The notes: generated by a model from the sequence alone, not told the origin. DNA of 64,000 nucleotides from Pseudidiomarina sediminum DSM 21906 (GCF_000423165.1 NZ_KE383983.1:978376-1042375), one strand, 5' to 3'; positions 51,920 to 61,499 are shown, counted from the first letter of the stretch. Numbers and translations are program-made.

Positions 51920-52109
51920 GTTTGCTTAAATCTCGCCGATTGCCCTAAATCGAAAGAGTCTAGCGAAGCAATGTTTGTAACGCGACAGTACTTGCTCAGT
52001 ATTTACTTAGGTTTTTCAGTTAACATTTTGATTACCTTGCGGGGCGTTTCTTTTTAACGCACACTAACCACTTACGGCGGTATTAGTGATTTGGAATAGG
52101 GCCCAAGGT

Positions 52110-54758
52110 ATGGAAGCCATCTTATTTTTGTTGAATGTATTTTTACTCTGGGGCGTTATTGTTGCGTTGAAGGACCGCCGGCGTTTGCGCGAGCTGATGG
52201 AGAAATTCAATCGTTTGGAGGTGGCGTTTCATCGGCAGCGTGGTCAGCTAGAAAAGCTGATCCATCAGTTGGACGGCGCAGCAGACAAGAAGGAGGATGA
52301 TCCGCAGGTACAGCAGCCCGATCTGCAACCCGAAACGCCTCAAGATGCAATAATTGCGAGCCCAGCAACGGAAAAAACTGCGCCATCCGCGTCGAATGAT
52401 CCTTGGACACAATTGCAGGCCAAGCAACCCGCAACGCCGGCAAATACCGACCGTTTCACCTTCAATTTTGAGCGCTTGTTAAAAGGTAATGGACTGTTCT
52501 GGCTTGGCGCACTAGTGCTAGCTATTGGTGGCATCTTGTTAGCGAATTACGCCATCGAGGCAGGGTTGTTGTCACCTGTGATACGCGTCACTTTAGGCGC
52601 CTTATTCGGTGTGGCTTTAGTCGCTGGGGCAGAAGTCGTGCACCGCTTTAAAGCTAAGCTCAACGTGCAAACGCCCTATATTTCTGCTGCGCTTGCCAGT
52701 GGCGGGATCGTCACCTGTTTCGCCATGACCCTCGTCGCTTTTGACTATTATCAGTTTATTGACGTACACGTAGCGTTCTTCGTATTGGCGGTGATTGCCT
52801 TGTCGGCAATCTCTTTGGCGCTGCGTTTTGGACCTGTCTTGGCGGGCATAGGTATTATCGGTGCCTATCTGGTACCCGTCCTTGCAGAGACCAACTCTAC
52901 CAATGTAATGGCACTGCTGTTATACGTGGGCTTTGTGTCGCTTTCGGCTATTTGGGTTGCGGACTATGTAAAACAAAAATGGCTCTGGTGGCTGAGTTTT
53001 AGTGGTCATTTTTTATGGTTCATGGCGGCGGTTGCATTCGGTAACGAAGACTATTTCTTGAGCATTTTGCTGTTCGCGCTAGTGACACTCTACTTGTACG
53101 TGTTTGCTGGCGTGCTGGGTTGGAAACTCAACCAACAAATGACCTCAGCCTTACCGCTAAAACAACTCCTGATGCCACGTAAAGAGCAAGTTGTGGTAGT
53201 TCTGACCTTACTCTTGGTCGCGCTTGCTTTGGTCATTACCGCCGGCGAAATGCGTGTAGCCTATACCTGTCTTGTGTTGGCCGCAGTAGCGATGGCCGTG
53301 GCGTATCGCCATAGCGCCTTTGATAGCTGGCCATTTTTAGTGTTGGCCTTTGTGCTGTTTGTGATCCACCTCATGCGGCGGTCATTCGACTACAACGACA
53401 TTCTGTTCCCGTTTGAAGGGAAGTATTTGTTAGTACAAGTCGCTGTTGTGGTAATGATGGGCTTTAGCGTGTTGATGCTTAAGCGCTTTCAAGACCGTCC
53501 TGCTTATTTGCTGCTGTTAGTCGTTACGCCATTGAGTTTGTACGGTGTGAGCTATGCCACATCAGCGTCAGCGGCGGCACAATTCTTGTACCCATTATGG
53601 GCGTTCGAGGTGCTTATCATTGCCGCAATCGCTGCCTATGCCGCCATAAAAACCAGGTTGAACCAGCGCCAAGTTGCTTATTTGGTGCTGAGTAATGCCA
53701 TGGTCACGCTCTGTTTGACCATGTTACTGTCAGAGAGCGTTTTAACTTTGGCGCTTGCTGCGCAAGTTGCGTCGATGAGCTACCTTAGCCGCACCTATGA
53801 GGTGCGCATTCCCGATTGGATTTACAAAGTGGCGCTGTTGCTGGTGGTCACGCGCCTAACCTTTGCGCCTTGGTTGCCGAGCTATGCCGACGAGCTGCTG
53901 CTTGGCGTGCATTGGACGCTGGTAGTGTATCCACTGGTACTGGCGATGCTTTGGTTTGCCATTAAACATAATCCGTCGCAGTCGCTGCAGGCTTGGTTTA
54001 CCGGCGTTATGATCCATGTGGTGGCGCTACTGGTGACCACTGAAACCAGTTATTTACTGACCGGTGACTATCCGCATTTTGATCACTTGTCGTATCACGA
54101 AAGCGTGTTGCTATCGCTCAACTGGCTGATTCTAGCCGGAGTGTATCTGTGGCGGATGCGTTTGACCCAATCGCTACGCAAGTTGTACGAAATTGCCGGC
54201 GTGTTGCTGTTCATCGGCGCGGGCGTATTGCAGCTTGATGTGAGTCTGTTCCGAAACCCATTTCTTACTTCGCAAGAGGTAGGGGCGGGGCTATTGAATT
54301 GGACCATCATTCAGTGGTTGTTACCGTGCGTGGTGCTGTACGCGTTGATCCGCTTGAAGTTGCTCGCCGTGACCATGCATCGCTTTATTTATGCAGTGAT
54401 AGCACTCTTTGGTTTCTTGTTTGTGAACGCCCAAATTCGCAACCTGTTTAACGAAGGAGCGTTACTTTGGTCGAGTCCTATGGCACAAGCCGAACTTTAT
54501 ACCTACTCCATCGTCTGGCTGGTGCTGTCAACCGTGACCATATTCCTTGGCCAACGCTGGGCCCATAAACCGCTACTTAATGCCGGTTTCATTGGGCTGG
54601 CGCTGGTCATTTTGAAAGCCTTTGGTATTGATATGGCCAACCTTGAAGGGCTGCTGCGTGCCTTATCCTTTATCGGTTTAGGCTTGTGCCTTGTTGGTAT
54701 CGGCTGGTTGTTCCAACGCATCCAGCCGAAAACTCAGTCGCCGCAGACTGCACCTTAA
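52110..54758 (+). CDS. DUF2339 family large membrane protein
   Basis: An 882-residue membrane protein. After an N-terminal helix (about 3-18) comes a charged coiled-coil (about 25-65), a Pro/Gln/Ala-rich linker (about 65-115), and then more than twenty hydrophobic helices to the C-terminus. DUF2339 begins near FERLLKGNGLFWLGALVLAIGG (positions 121-142). Such proteins are widespread in proteobacteria with no established function; a link to envelope processes has been suggested only by context. AAGG precedes the ATG at 52110, and a GTG at 52086 is an alternative. Confidence 0.85.
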   Translation: MEAILFLLNVFLLWGVIVALKDRRRLRELMEKFNRLEVAFHRQRGQLEKLIHQLDGAADKKEDDPQVQQPDLQPETPQDAIIASPATEKTAPSASNDPWTQLQAKQPATPANTDRFTFNFERLLKGNGLFWLGALVLAIGGILLANYAIEAGLLSPVIRVTLGALFGVALVAGAEVVHRFKAKLNVQTPYISAALASGGIVTCFAMTLVAFDYYQFIDVHVAFFVLAVIALSAISLALRFGPVLAGIGIIGAYLVPVLAETNSTNVMALLLYVGFVSLSAIWVADYVKQKWLWWLSFSGHFLWFMAAVAFGNEDYFLSILLFALVTLYLYVFAGVLGWKLNQQMTSALPLKQLLMPRKEQVVVVLTLLLVALALVITAGEMRVAYTCLVLAAVAMAVAYRHSAFDSWPFLVLAFVLFVIHLMRRSFDYNDILFPFEGKYLLVQVAVVVMMGFSVLMLKRFQDRPAYLLLLVVTPLSLYGVSYATSASAAAQFLYPLWAFEVLIIAAIAAYAAIKTRLNQRQVAYLVLSNAMVTLCLTMLLSESVLTLALAAQVASMSYLSRTYEVRIPDWIYKVALLLVVTRLTFAPWLPSYADELLLGVHWTLVVYPLVLAMLWFAIKHNPSQSLQAWFTGVMIHVVALLVTTETSYLLTGDYPHFDHLSYHESVLLSLNWLILAGVYLWRMRLTQSLRKLYEIAGVLLFIGAGVLQLDVSLFRNPFLTSQEVGAGLLNWTIIQWLLPCVVLYALIRLKLLAVTMHRFIYAVIALFGFLFVNAQIRNLFNEGALLWSSPMAQAELYTYSIVWLVLSTVTIFLGQRWAHKPLLNAGFIGLALVILKAFGIDMANLEGLLRALSFIGLGLCLVGIGWLFQRIQPKTQSPQTAP

Positions 54759-54782
54759 GTATGAGTTGTTATGTTAGTTCTT

Positions 54783-55667
54783 CTAGGGGCTAGTGTCGTA
54801 CAGTGCCTGTTTGATGCGGGTAATGACGGTGTGATAGCGATTGGGGAGTACTTTTTGTTGGTGTGAGCAAAGGTAGAGTTGTTGCTCGATCGGATTCGCA
54901 AGATGGTGCGCGCGAATACGGCAAGGTTCTGAAAAAGCGCTGACAGCATAGGCCGGTAGAACAGTAAAGCCCAATCCCATGCTCACCGGTTGAAGCAGTA
55001 AGGCAATTTGATTGGAAAAGCCATTTTTTCTAAATTGCGCGCTGTGCTGAAACTCTGGATAGTTCGCGCTGAGTAGCGCATCCGCGTAATGTTGCCCATC
55101 GGGGTGATCAATAAAGCCTAAGTCGAGCAGCGTCTGCCAAGTTGGCGTTGTGATTGCGGCCGGCGTCACAAGCAACAGCGCTTCGCTGGCAATTGCTTCA
55201 TAATGAATCTCAGCAAGACGGGGTTTGGCCGACATCAGGGCCAGCTCTGCATGCGCATCAGTCAAGGCTTGTTCGATAGCGCTGTTCGGCGCAAAGCGGT
55301 AGTCTAAATGAAGCTTCGGATACTGCTGTTGTAGCGCGAGTAGTTGCGGATAGAGTCGTAAACCTACGCTGCCCGGTGACAGCATGCGGATGCAGCCAGC
55401 ATCACTTGGATCATCAGTGACAAGGTAATTTAAATTACTCAGAGATGTAAGGATGCGCTGGCCCTCGTGGTACAAGCGCTGCCCGGCTTCAGTCAGGGTA
55501 AATTTTGGGCGCTCCCGTTGTAACAGCTGTGTTTCGAGTTGCTCCTCTAGCTTCTGAATATGCTGGCTGACTCCTGATTGAGTCATGTGTAACGCTTCCG
55601 CGGTACGAGTAAAGTGTTTAATTTCCGCCAGTGTACAAAAGGTCCGTAACCAAAGCGTGTTGATCAT
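54783..55667 (-). CDS. LysR family transcriptional regulator
   Basis: A 294-residue LysR protein. The winged helix-turn-helix is at residues 1-60 (HFTRTAEALHMTQSGVSQHIQKLEEQL by position 18-44), and the effector-binding domain spans about 90-290. It is divergent from the VOC gene at 55780, which is its most likely target. A 11-base inverted repeat lies between them. Ligand unknown. Confidence 0.92.
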   Translation of the reverse strand: MINTLWLRTFCTLAEIKHFTRTAEALHMTQSGVSQHIQKLEEQLETQLLQRERPKFTLTEAGQRLYHEGQRILTSLSNLNYLVTDDPSDAGCIRMLSPGSVGLRLYPQLLALQQQYPKLHLDYRFAPNSAIEQALTDAHAELALMSAKPRLAEIHYEAIASEALLLVTPAAITTPTWQTLLDLGFIDHPDGQHYADALLSANYPEFQHSAQFRKNGFSNQIALLLQPVSMGLGFTVLPAYAVSAFSEPCRIRAHHLANPIEQQLYLCSHQQKVLPNRYHTVITRIKQALYDTSP

Positions 55668-55686
55668 CTTGAAGCTCGTTTATTAT

Positions 55687-55720
55687 AAATAATGATTGAT
55701 TAAATAATAAATCATTATTT
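55687..55720. promoter_or_regulatory. Candidate LysR operator, 11-base inverted repeat
   Basis: AAATAATGATT (55687-55697) and AATCATTATTT (55710-55720) are perfectly complementary and separated by 12 bases. The repeat lies 20 bases before the lysR start and 60 bases before the VOC start, fitting a divergent LysR target. AT-rich DNA around it may also hold both promoters. Confidence 0.55.
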
Positions 55721-55779
55721 TTAATAATCAAAGGTGGCGGTTAGGCTAGCGCACATTCGTTCAGTAAGAGGAATTTGCT

Positions 55780-56280
55780 ATGTCAGCTGTTTACCCACGT
55801 AATTTTTCCCATATCGGTATTTCAGTACCCGATTTAGAACAAGCCGTTGCGTTTTACACCCAAGTGTTAGGGTGGTACTTGATCATGGAGCCGACCGAAA
55901 TTGTTGAAGACGATAGCGCCATTGGAGAAATGTGCACTGATGTGTTTGGCGCGGGTTGGCAACGGTTTCGTATTGCTCATTTAGCCACTGGCGATCGGAT
56001 TGGCGTTGAATTGTTCCAGTTCGAGCAGCAAGAGAACCCAGACAATAATTTTGAATATTGGAAAACCGGCATTTTCCATTTTTGTGTGCAAGATCCCAAC
56101 GTGGAAGAACTTGCCGAGCGTATTGTTGCCGCAGGCGGGAAAAAGCGGATGGAAAAACCGCGTTATTACTATCCCGGCGAAAAGCCGTATCGAATGATTT
56201 ATATGGAAGACCCGTTCGGCAATATCTTAGAGATTTACAGCCACAGCTATGAGCTGATTTACAGCGCTGGCGCTTATTAA
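55780..56280 (+). CDS. VOC family dioxygenase/lyase-like protein
   Basis: A 166-residue VOC protein. FSHIGISVPDLEQAVAFY starts the first module, and the second has GIFHFCVQDPNVEELAERI; His10, Glu (in GVELFQF) and the terminal NILEIYSHSYE provide a metal-binding set. Longer loops than glyoxalase I (YYYPGEKPYR) suggest another substrate. It is divergent from a LysR gene, which suggests inducible control by a small molecule. A terminator follows. Confidence 0.88.
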   Translation: MSAVYPRNFSHIGISVPDLEQAVAFYTQVLGWYLIMEPTEIVEDDSAIGEMCTDVFGAGWQRFRIAHLATGDRIGVELFQFEQQENPDNNFEYWKTGIFHFCVQDPNVEELAERIVAAGGKKRMEKPRYYYPGEKPYRMIYMEDPFGNILEIYSHSYELIYSAGAY

Positions 56281-56288
56281 GAGAGCCC

Positions 56289-56319
56289 AATGAAGCCGCG
56301 CTCACGCGGCTTCATTTTT
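56289..56319. terminator. Terminator after the VOC gene
   Basis: AATGAAGCCGCG (56289-56300) pairs with CGCGGCTTCATT (56305-56316), with loop CTCA and following T residues. It separates the converging VOC and methyltransferase genes and may serve both. Confidence 0.88.
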
Positions 56320-56333
56320 ATCTTTGAAAACAG

Positions 56334-57074
56334 TTAATCTTTGCGACGCAGGATGAAGAACTGGTAGCCGAATTCACCTAAGTGGCGTTCGTAGATTGTG
56401 ATTTCTTTTGCAATGTCTTTGACCGCCTGTGAACTTGGACGGGTGGCCGCAAGTTCTGCGCTGCGTGCTTTTAACGGCGCGTAATAATCGTGCCAACCTT
56501 GCTCACTAAGAGGAAAGGTAGCTATGACTTGATAGCCTGCTTGCTCAACTTGCGCGAGGCGGGTTGCCAAGGGCGCCATGTCGGGGTAATTCTGTTGCCA
56601 AAATGCCACCGCTGCTTGGCTAGGCTCATCGGTAAGCCAAACCAAATCGTTGAACACGAGATAGCCTTCAGGTTTGAGCAAGCGTCGCCACGCCGTCAGT
56701 GCTTGGGTCACCCCCATCACATAAATAGATGCTTCGCACCAAAGGGTGTCGAATGAGGCATCGGCCAAGTTTAGCGCCTGCATATCCATGTCTAGCGCGA
56801 GAATGCGTTTGGCAAGGTCGTGTTGTTGCACACTCTCAGTAAGCTTGGCAAGCGCTGAGGGTTCATTATCAACGGCGGTGATCTGCGCTTGTGTGGCACG
56901 CGCCAAAGTGAGGGTAGCGACGCCTTTGCCACAGCCAAGTTCCAATAAGTGTTGCGGTGGTGTGGGTAACAAACCTAACGCGTGCAAGGTGTCGGCTTCA
57001 CTACCAGGTCCCCAGCGCTCAACAGCACCGAATATTTCAAAAAAATCTTGCATGTATTGGTCGTGTTCGTTCAT
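56334..57074 (-). CDS. SAM-dependent methyltransferase
   Basis: A 246-residue class I methyltransferase. Motif I is LLELGCGKGVATLTLA near residue 43, motif II is ITAVDNEPSAL, and motif III is the LDMDMQALN region. The C-terminal part contains GWHDYYAPL. The substrate is not evident from sequence. It is a single gene between the VOC terminator and an unrecognised gene. It is expected in the cytoplasm. Confidence 0.85.
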   Translation of the reverse strand: MNEHDQYMQDFFEIFGAVERWGPGSEADTLHALGLLPTPPQHLLELGCGKGVATLTLARATQAQITAVDNEPSALAKLTESVQQHDLAKRILALDMDMQALNLADASFDTLWCEASIYVMGVTQALTAWRRLLKPEGYLVFNDLVWLTDEPSQAAVAFWQQNYPDMAPLATRLAQVEQAGYQVIATFPLSEQGWHDYYAPLKARSAELAATRPSSQAVKDIAKEITIYERHLGEFGYQFFILRRKD

Positions 57075-57103
57075 GTTACTTCTACCATTTTGTTTTAGGT
57101 GAG

Positions 57104-57832
57104 TTAGTTAGCTAGAAGCTCTCCAATACGTTCACCAAAAGCTTGTATTGCGATATTGCGAACGAGTCCCCAGCGTCCAGACATAAATGGAATAACTATG
57201 ACCAAAGTTCCATCTTTGTTACGTAACCAATAAAGAGTACGTTGTTCGATTTCTTCGGCGGTAAAGTTATCCTCAGGTTCACAGAAAGCTTTTTTAAATT
57301 TATCTACGTATGTTTTCCCGGCACAAACAATTAGCTCCGGTCGATGCTTTTGTGAGAGCTGCCGCAGCATGTTAAATCTATTTTCCTCACACCATTGTGC
57401 GTAGTCTCTTTTAGTATCAAAGCCCGTGAGAACACCAAATTCGTTTTTCCAAAGTGAAGCACTCGTATTGCGAAAGCTGATTGGATAAAGATTTGTTTTA
57501 AAGTAGCCTGTAGCTCCGGAAGTAAACGGCTTTTCATTGGTGGCAAACGACCTAAAATCATGGACGATACCACCGTTTATTGCACTAAAAAGCTTCATTT
57601 TTTGTCTGTTGTAATGAAACTTGAGATTATATTCAGTATTACAGTAGCCTTTAGGTGGATGCGTGACATCAGAGCGAAGAGCCTCTCTTAAGTCAGCAAC
57701 GGTGTGTCCGCCCCCCCATTCGATACCACACACCCAACGAGAGGGGCGGTGGGAGAAACCGAGATCACCTCCATCGGCACCGCCGAAACCGAGCGCCCAT
57801 TTTTTGAAATCTTTGGTTGGTGCACGACTCAT
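57104..57832 (-). CDS. Uncharacterised 242-residue protein, possible UDG-like fold
   Basis: A 242-residue soluble protein with no signal peptide. Notable segments are WALGFGGADGGDLG and VCGIEWGGGH near the N-terminus, NLYPISFRN in the middle, and PELIVCAGKTYVDKF and IPFMSGRWGLVRN near the end. The order GIEWGG, NLYPI, ICAGK and a late PF-S-R loosely resembles uracil-DNA-glycosylase-superfamily proteins (motif 1 GxxPG, later HPS-x-R), but key residues differ, so this is a weak idea. DNA around it is AT-richer than the flanks. The gene is probably an acquired accessory gene. I do not recognise the family with confidence. Confidence 0.6.
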   Translation of the reverse strand: MSRAPTKDFKKWALGFGGADGGDLGFSHRPSRWVCGIEWGGGHTVADLREALRSDVTHPPKGYCNTEYNLKFHYNRQKMKLFSAINGGIVHDFRSFATNEKPFTSGATGYFKTNLYPISFRNTSASLWKNEFGVLTGFDTKRDYAQWCEENRFNMLRQLSQKHRPELIVCAGKTYVDKFKKAFCEPEDNFTAEEIEQRTLYWLRNKDGTLVIVIPFMSGRWGLVRNIAIQAFGERIGELLAN

Positions 57833-57902
57833 GTTGTTCCTTATGCTTTTAGGGGGCCGAATTTTGATTTTATATGTGCCTGAATATTAATTATCGATAC
57901 TC

Positions 57903-58517
57903 TTATTCCGAGCTGCTCAAGCATTTCTTCAAAGCTTCCGTTTTTGCATTAATGAGGTTGACAAGTAACATCGGCTGGGCTTCCGGCCACGCTCCGACTT
58001 TTACGAAACCGCTATTGGGGGAATAACCAGTATCAACTTGTGCTGCTTGAATATTGCTATAGCTTAGAACTGTTTGCCCGTCGATTGGCTCGAGGATAAG
58101 TTTGAATCGGTATATTTTTTCAATTGTGGCGATGCCAAAAACAAAGCTACCCTTTACTAACCCTTGACCAATTGTGGCATGTTCATCATTAAAAAGTAAT
58201 ACGCTATCTCCCTGAATATCTGTAGATGAATCTATTGAATACAAACGTCCAGTGTAAGGACCAACAAAAGTGTTGGAGGAATCTTTTAACGTTATACCGT
58301 GATTATCAACATGCAGAATCAAGCATTTAGCACTTAAGGAAGGTGAATACTCTATGTTGTGTCGATAGTTGATGCTATCTATGTATTTGATGTTTTTGTG
58401 ATCACCTTGAGTGAGAATCACATTTGCCGGAATTCTATTATCTATTTTTGTGTAATCAACAGAAGCACAAGAAATTAATGCTAGTGAAACAGTTAGAGTT
58501 AACAGCGAACGCTTCAT
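57903..58517 (-). CDS. Putative lipoprotein, unknown function
   Basis: A 204-residue protein with a lipoprotein signal and lipobox LISC (Cys17 region). The mature part is rich in Ser, Asp and Ile and appears to be mostly beta structure. One internal Cys (SAKCLIL) and one near the C-terminus (LKKCLSS) are present. The family is not recognised. The ATG at 58517 follows GAGAG; an upstream GTG at 58523 adds two residues. Like its neighbour it lies in AT-richer DNA. Confidence 0.7.
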   Translation of the reverse strand: MKRSLLTLTVSLALISCASVDYTKIDNRIPANVILTQGDHKNIKYIDSINYRHNIEYSPSLSAKCLILHVDNHGITLKDSSNTFVGPYTGRLYSIDSSTDIQGDSVLLFNDEHATIGQGLVKGSFVFGIATIEKIYRFKLILEPIDGQTVLSYSNIQAAQVDTGYSPNSGFVKVGAWPEAQPMLLVNLINAKTEALKKCLSSSE

Positions 58518-58722
58518 GATCACTCTCTCTTTGTGTGTATATTGTTTTTTTAATGTAACTCTTTAGAGGGTTGGTTTCTAGCTAGACCTGAAAAGCGTTT
58601 TAATACCTAGTTTTATCCGCTACTGAAGTCGTCGAAGTTCTAGTGTTATGAAATAAACTGCGGTGAGCGCTGCAATAAGGTAGAATGGGCGTCCTTATTC
58701 TTAAAGAGTTGCTTATTACTAC

Positions 58723-60039
58723 ATGACTTTTGCTGAACTCGGACTTTGTCCTGACATTCTCGCCGCTTTGACCCGCCAAGGGTATACCGAACCTACTCCT
58801 ATTCAAGCCCAAGCAATTCCTGCCGTACTGGCGGGCAATGACGTGATGGCCGCAGCACAAACAGGCACAGGTAAAACTGCGGGCTTTACCTTGCCGATTT
58901 TAGAAATGCTCAAAGATGGCGAGCGGGCGAAATCCAATACCGCACGTGTGCTTATTTTGACACCGACACGTGAGCTGGCAGCGCAGGTGGGTGACAGCGT
59001 CATGACCTACGGCTCAGGCTTACCAATGAACTACGCGGTGGTGTTTGGTGGCGTAAAAATCAATCCGCAGATGATGAAGCTGCGCAAAGGCGTGGATATT
59101 TTAGTGGCAACGCCAGGGCGTTTGTTGGACTTGTATCAGCAAAATGCCGTGCGTTTCCCGAACCTAGAAATGTTAGTGCTGGATGAAGCCGATCGCATGC
59201 TCGATATGGGCTTTATCCATGACATCCGCAAAATCATTAAGTTATTGCCAGCTAAGCGACAAACCTTGATGTTCTCGGCGACCTTCTCAGATGAGATCCG
59301 TAGCCTTGCCAAAACCTTGGTTAATAACCCGGTTGAGATCTCGGTCGCACCGCCAAATACCACGGCAGAGCGTATTGAGCAGACCCTTTACGCGGCCAAC
59401 AAGAACGACAAGCCGCGCATGTTGATGCAATTGCTACGCAACTTGAATTTGCCGCAAGTGATTGTGTTCTCGAAAACCAAGCATGGCGCGAATCGTTTGG
59501 TGAAACAGCTGGATGGCGATGGCTTTTTAGCTGCAGCCATTCACGGCAACAAAAGCCAAGGTGCGCGTACCAAAGCGTTAGCAGACTTTAAATCGGGCCA
59601 GGTGCAAGTGCTGGTGGCAACAGATATTGCCGCGCGTGGGATTGATATAGAGAAGCTTCCTTACGTGATCAACTACGATCTACCGCAAGTCGCGGAAGAT
59701 TATGTTCACCGTATTGGCCGAACCGGTCGTGCAGGACAAGTCGGGCATGCCATTTCTTTGGTGATGGACGAAGAGTTTAAGTTGTTGAAAGCGATTGAGA
59801 AGTTGATCGGTCAACCTATTGAGCGGTGTCAGCTTGAAGGCTTTCCTGAAGTTGAACTGAACGGGCGCACCCCAGTTCCGAAGAAGCCAGCGCGTCAGCC
59901 ACGCAAAAGTCGTGGTGGTGACAACAAGCCTGCCGCAGGCGCGAAGCGCGGCGGTCAGAAGTCTGGTGAGGGGCATAAGCCTGCGGGTGGGCAGAAACGC
60001 CGGAGCAAGCCGAAGCCGGCTGGGCGAAAGCCGCAGTAA
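58723..60039 (+). CDS. rhlE: DEAD-box ATP-dependent RNA helicase RhlE
   Basis: A 438-residue DEAD-box helicase. Q motif [14 protein letters not shown], Walker [10 protein letters not shown], motif Ib TPGR, DEAD in [13 protein letters not shown] in LMFSATF and motif [12 protein letters not shown] are all present. The C-terminus (about 385-438) is a Lys/Arg/Gly-rich tail that binds RNA. It fits RhlE of gammaproteobacteria in length and in the GYTEPTPIQ start. Its role is in rRNA maturation and mRNA turnover. A terminator follows. Confidence 0.93.
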   Translation: MTFAELGLCPDILAALTRQGYTEPTPIQAQAIPAVLAGNDVMAAAQTGTGKTAGFTLPILEMLKDGERAKSNTARVLILTPTRELAAQVGDSVMTYGSGLPMNYAVVFGGVKINPQMMKLRKGVDILVATPGRLLDLYQQNAVRFPNLEMLVLDEADRMLDMGFIHDIRKIIKLLPAKRQTLMFSATFSDEIRSLAKTLVNNPVEISVAPPNTTAERIEQTLYAANKNDKPRMLMQLLRNLNLPQVIVFSKTKHGANRLVKQLDGDGFLAAAIHGNKSQGARTKALADFKSGQVQVLVATDIAARGIDIEKLPYVINYDLPQVAEDYVHRIGRTGRAGQVGHAISLVMDEEFKLLKAIEKLIGQPIERCQLEGFPEVELNGRTPVPKKPARQPRKSRGGDNKPAAGAKRGGQKSGEGHKPAGGQKRRSKPKPAGRKPQ

Positions 60040-60054
60040 CAGTCTTATCCAAAG

Positions 60055-60086
60055 AAAAGGGACGCTAGGTTAGCGTCCCTTTTTTG
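60055..60086. terminator. Terminator after rhlE
   Basis: AAAAGGGACGCTA (60055-60067) pairs with TAGCGTCCCTTTT (60071-60083), with a 3-base loop GGT and following T residues. It separates the converging rhlE and nuclease genes. Confidence 0.9.
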
Positions 60087-60102
60087 TTTGTAACCTATTT
60101 AG

Positions 60103-60843
60103 TTAGTTACAAATACGCTGCTGCAGCGCCCGGATACTGTCGCGCGCGCTCGCTTCAAACGGATAGACAAGCATTACCCTTAGATACCGCGTAACGTATT
60201 GGCAATGGAACTGCGTGTTGGGTGGCAGCCATGATTCAGGGCCTTGTGCACCTTTACTGCGGTTGAGTGAGGCAGTGACCGCAAACAAGTTACGTTCGTC
60301 ATTGGCAAACTGGCGGCGCTGTTGCGCTGTCCAGGCTTGTGCACCGTGCTCCCACGCCCAAGCTAGCGGTACCAAGTGATCAACGTCGATGTTTGTGCTG
60401 TCGTAGAGAATGTCACCTGAGTACGGGTCGTTCCAGCGTCCACGAAGCACACGGCAACCGTCGTCTGACAGGGTAATCGTCCCCGTCGATAGCTTTTGGA
60501 GCAATTCATGACGGGTATTTAAACAGTCGCCGTCATCATCCACCCAATGCGTAAAAGCATTTCTTGAATAGTCACTGGCTGACGAAGTGTCGCTGTGCTG
60601 CTGTCCTTTCGGTAGTTTCCCGCCCGCGGCGAGGCATGCTTTAAGCGACGGGTAAGGGGTAAAATTTTTCGTCCGAGCGTAATAGGAGCTCGAACTGTCG
60701 TGACAGATGTTGCTGGCCGTCATTTTCACGGTCTCGGCCAAGGTTGTGCTCGAAAACAGCAATGCAACAGAGGGGAGCAAGGTAAATGCTGAGATGACGA
60801 GCAAGGAACGAAGCGTTTTCGCTGAAGGATTGATACTGCGCAT
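60103..60843 (-). CDS. Secreted HNH (DUF1524-type) nuclease
   Basis: A 246-residue exported protein (signal peptide about 1-36, ending TLAET). The core is the DUF1524-like HNH motif IDVDHLVPLAWAWEHGA near residues 150-166, followed by FANDERNLFAVTASLNRSKG, containing the Asn and His/Lys residues of a beta-beta-alpha metal site. Six Cys may give disulfides. Related secreted nucleases degrade extracellular DNA for nutrients or act against competitors. An excalibur-type domain is not seen. It is monocistronic, convergent with rhlE. Confidence 0.85.
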   Translation of the reverse strand: MRSINPSAKTLRSLLVISAFTLLPSVALLFSSTTLAETVKMTASNICHDSSSSYYARTKNFTPYPSLKACLAAGGKLPKGQQHSDTSSASDYSRNAFTHWVDDDGDCLNTRHELLQKLSTGTITLSDDGCRVLRGRWNDPYSGDILYDSTNIDVDHLVPLAWAWEHGAQAWTAQQRRQFANDERNLFAVTASLNRSKGAQGPESWLPPNTQFHCQYVTRYLRVMLVYPFEASARDSIRALQQRICN

Positions 60844-61016
60844 GTCTTCTTTTTAGCTGAGATATTTGATGGCGACAGTGTAAGACATTTCGCATGTTAA
60901 AAGTACCTTTGCAATGTTAGAGGTTTAACATTGATAAAACATTTGTTATGTTTGGTTGTGTTTTTATTTCTTAACGTCAGTCCTGTTCGGACGTTCAATT
61001 CGTACAAGGAAGGTTT

Positions 61017-61493
61017 ATGAAACTGTTAGTGGCTATTTCAATGGGCATCTTTCTCGTTGGTTGTGGCGCAACCAATAAGGACAGAGTACAGCCTCCAATT
61101 GATGTGCAGGTGACCAACGCGACCGCCGAGAATTCGCCACTGGCGGCGTTAAATCGTTTTCCGCCACGTTATCCACGGCAACAAGCAAAGGTCTTCGGAG
61201 AAGGCTGTGCCACGGTTGAATACGTGGTTTCGCAAGATCACCAAATTTCCGAGATTAAAGTGGTCAGCGCGAGCCATTATGACTTTGGCGCTGCGGCCGA
61301 AAAAGTCATTCCAAAGTGGGATTGGCAAAGCTTGCCGGTGGGGACATTGGAGACCCCAATCAAGCTGCAGACCCGATTTGAGTATTGCATAGACGATGGC
61401 AGCGGCCGTTGCGCAATGCCGAGATTAGTCGCTAAGACCCAGTGCAGTGGTAGCGATGTTGTTGCCTCGGTGGGTGTCGTTACTAAAGCGTAG
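61017..61493 (+). CDS. Lipoprotein with a TonB C-terminal-like domain
   Basis: A 158-residue lipoprotein (lipobox LVGC, Cys16 region). The mature part contains FPPRYPRQQAKVFGEGCATVEYVV near residues 48-71, the motif usual for TonB C-terminal domains (YPxxA and Gly-x-hydrophobic), and KVIPKWDWQSLP, corresponding to the A-x-x-W-x-[FY] segment. It lacks the membrane helix and Pro-rich spacer of TonB, so it cannot be an ordinary energy transducer. Four Cys in the C-terminal part suggest disulfides. AAGGAAGG precedes the ATG. Confidence 0.75.
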   Translation: MKLLVAISMGIFLVGCGATNKDRVQPPIDVQVTNATAENSPLAALNRFPPRYPRQQAKVFGEGCATVEYVVSQDHQISEIKVVSASHYDFGAAAEKVIPKWDWQSLPVGTLETPIKLQTRFEYCIDDGSGRCAMPRLVAKTQCSGSDVVASVGVVTKA

Positions 61494-61499
61494 TTGTTT

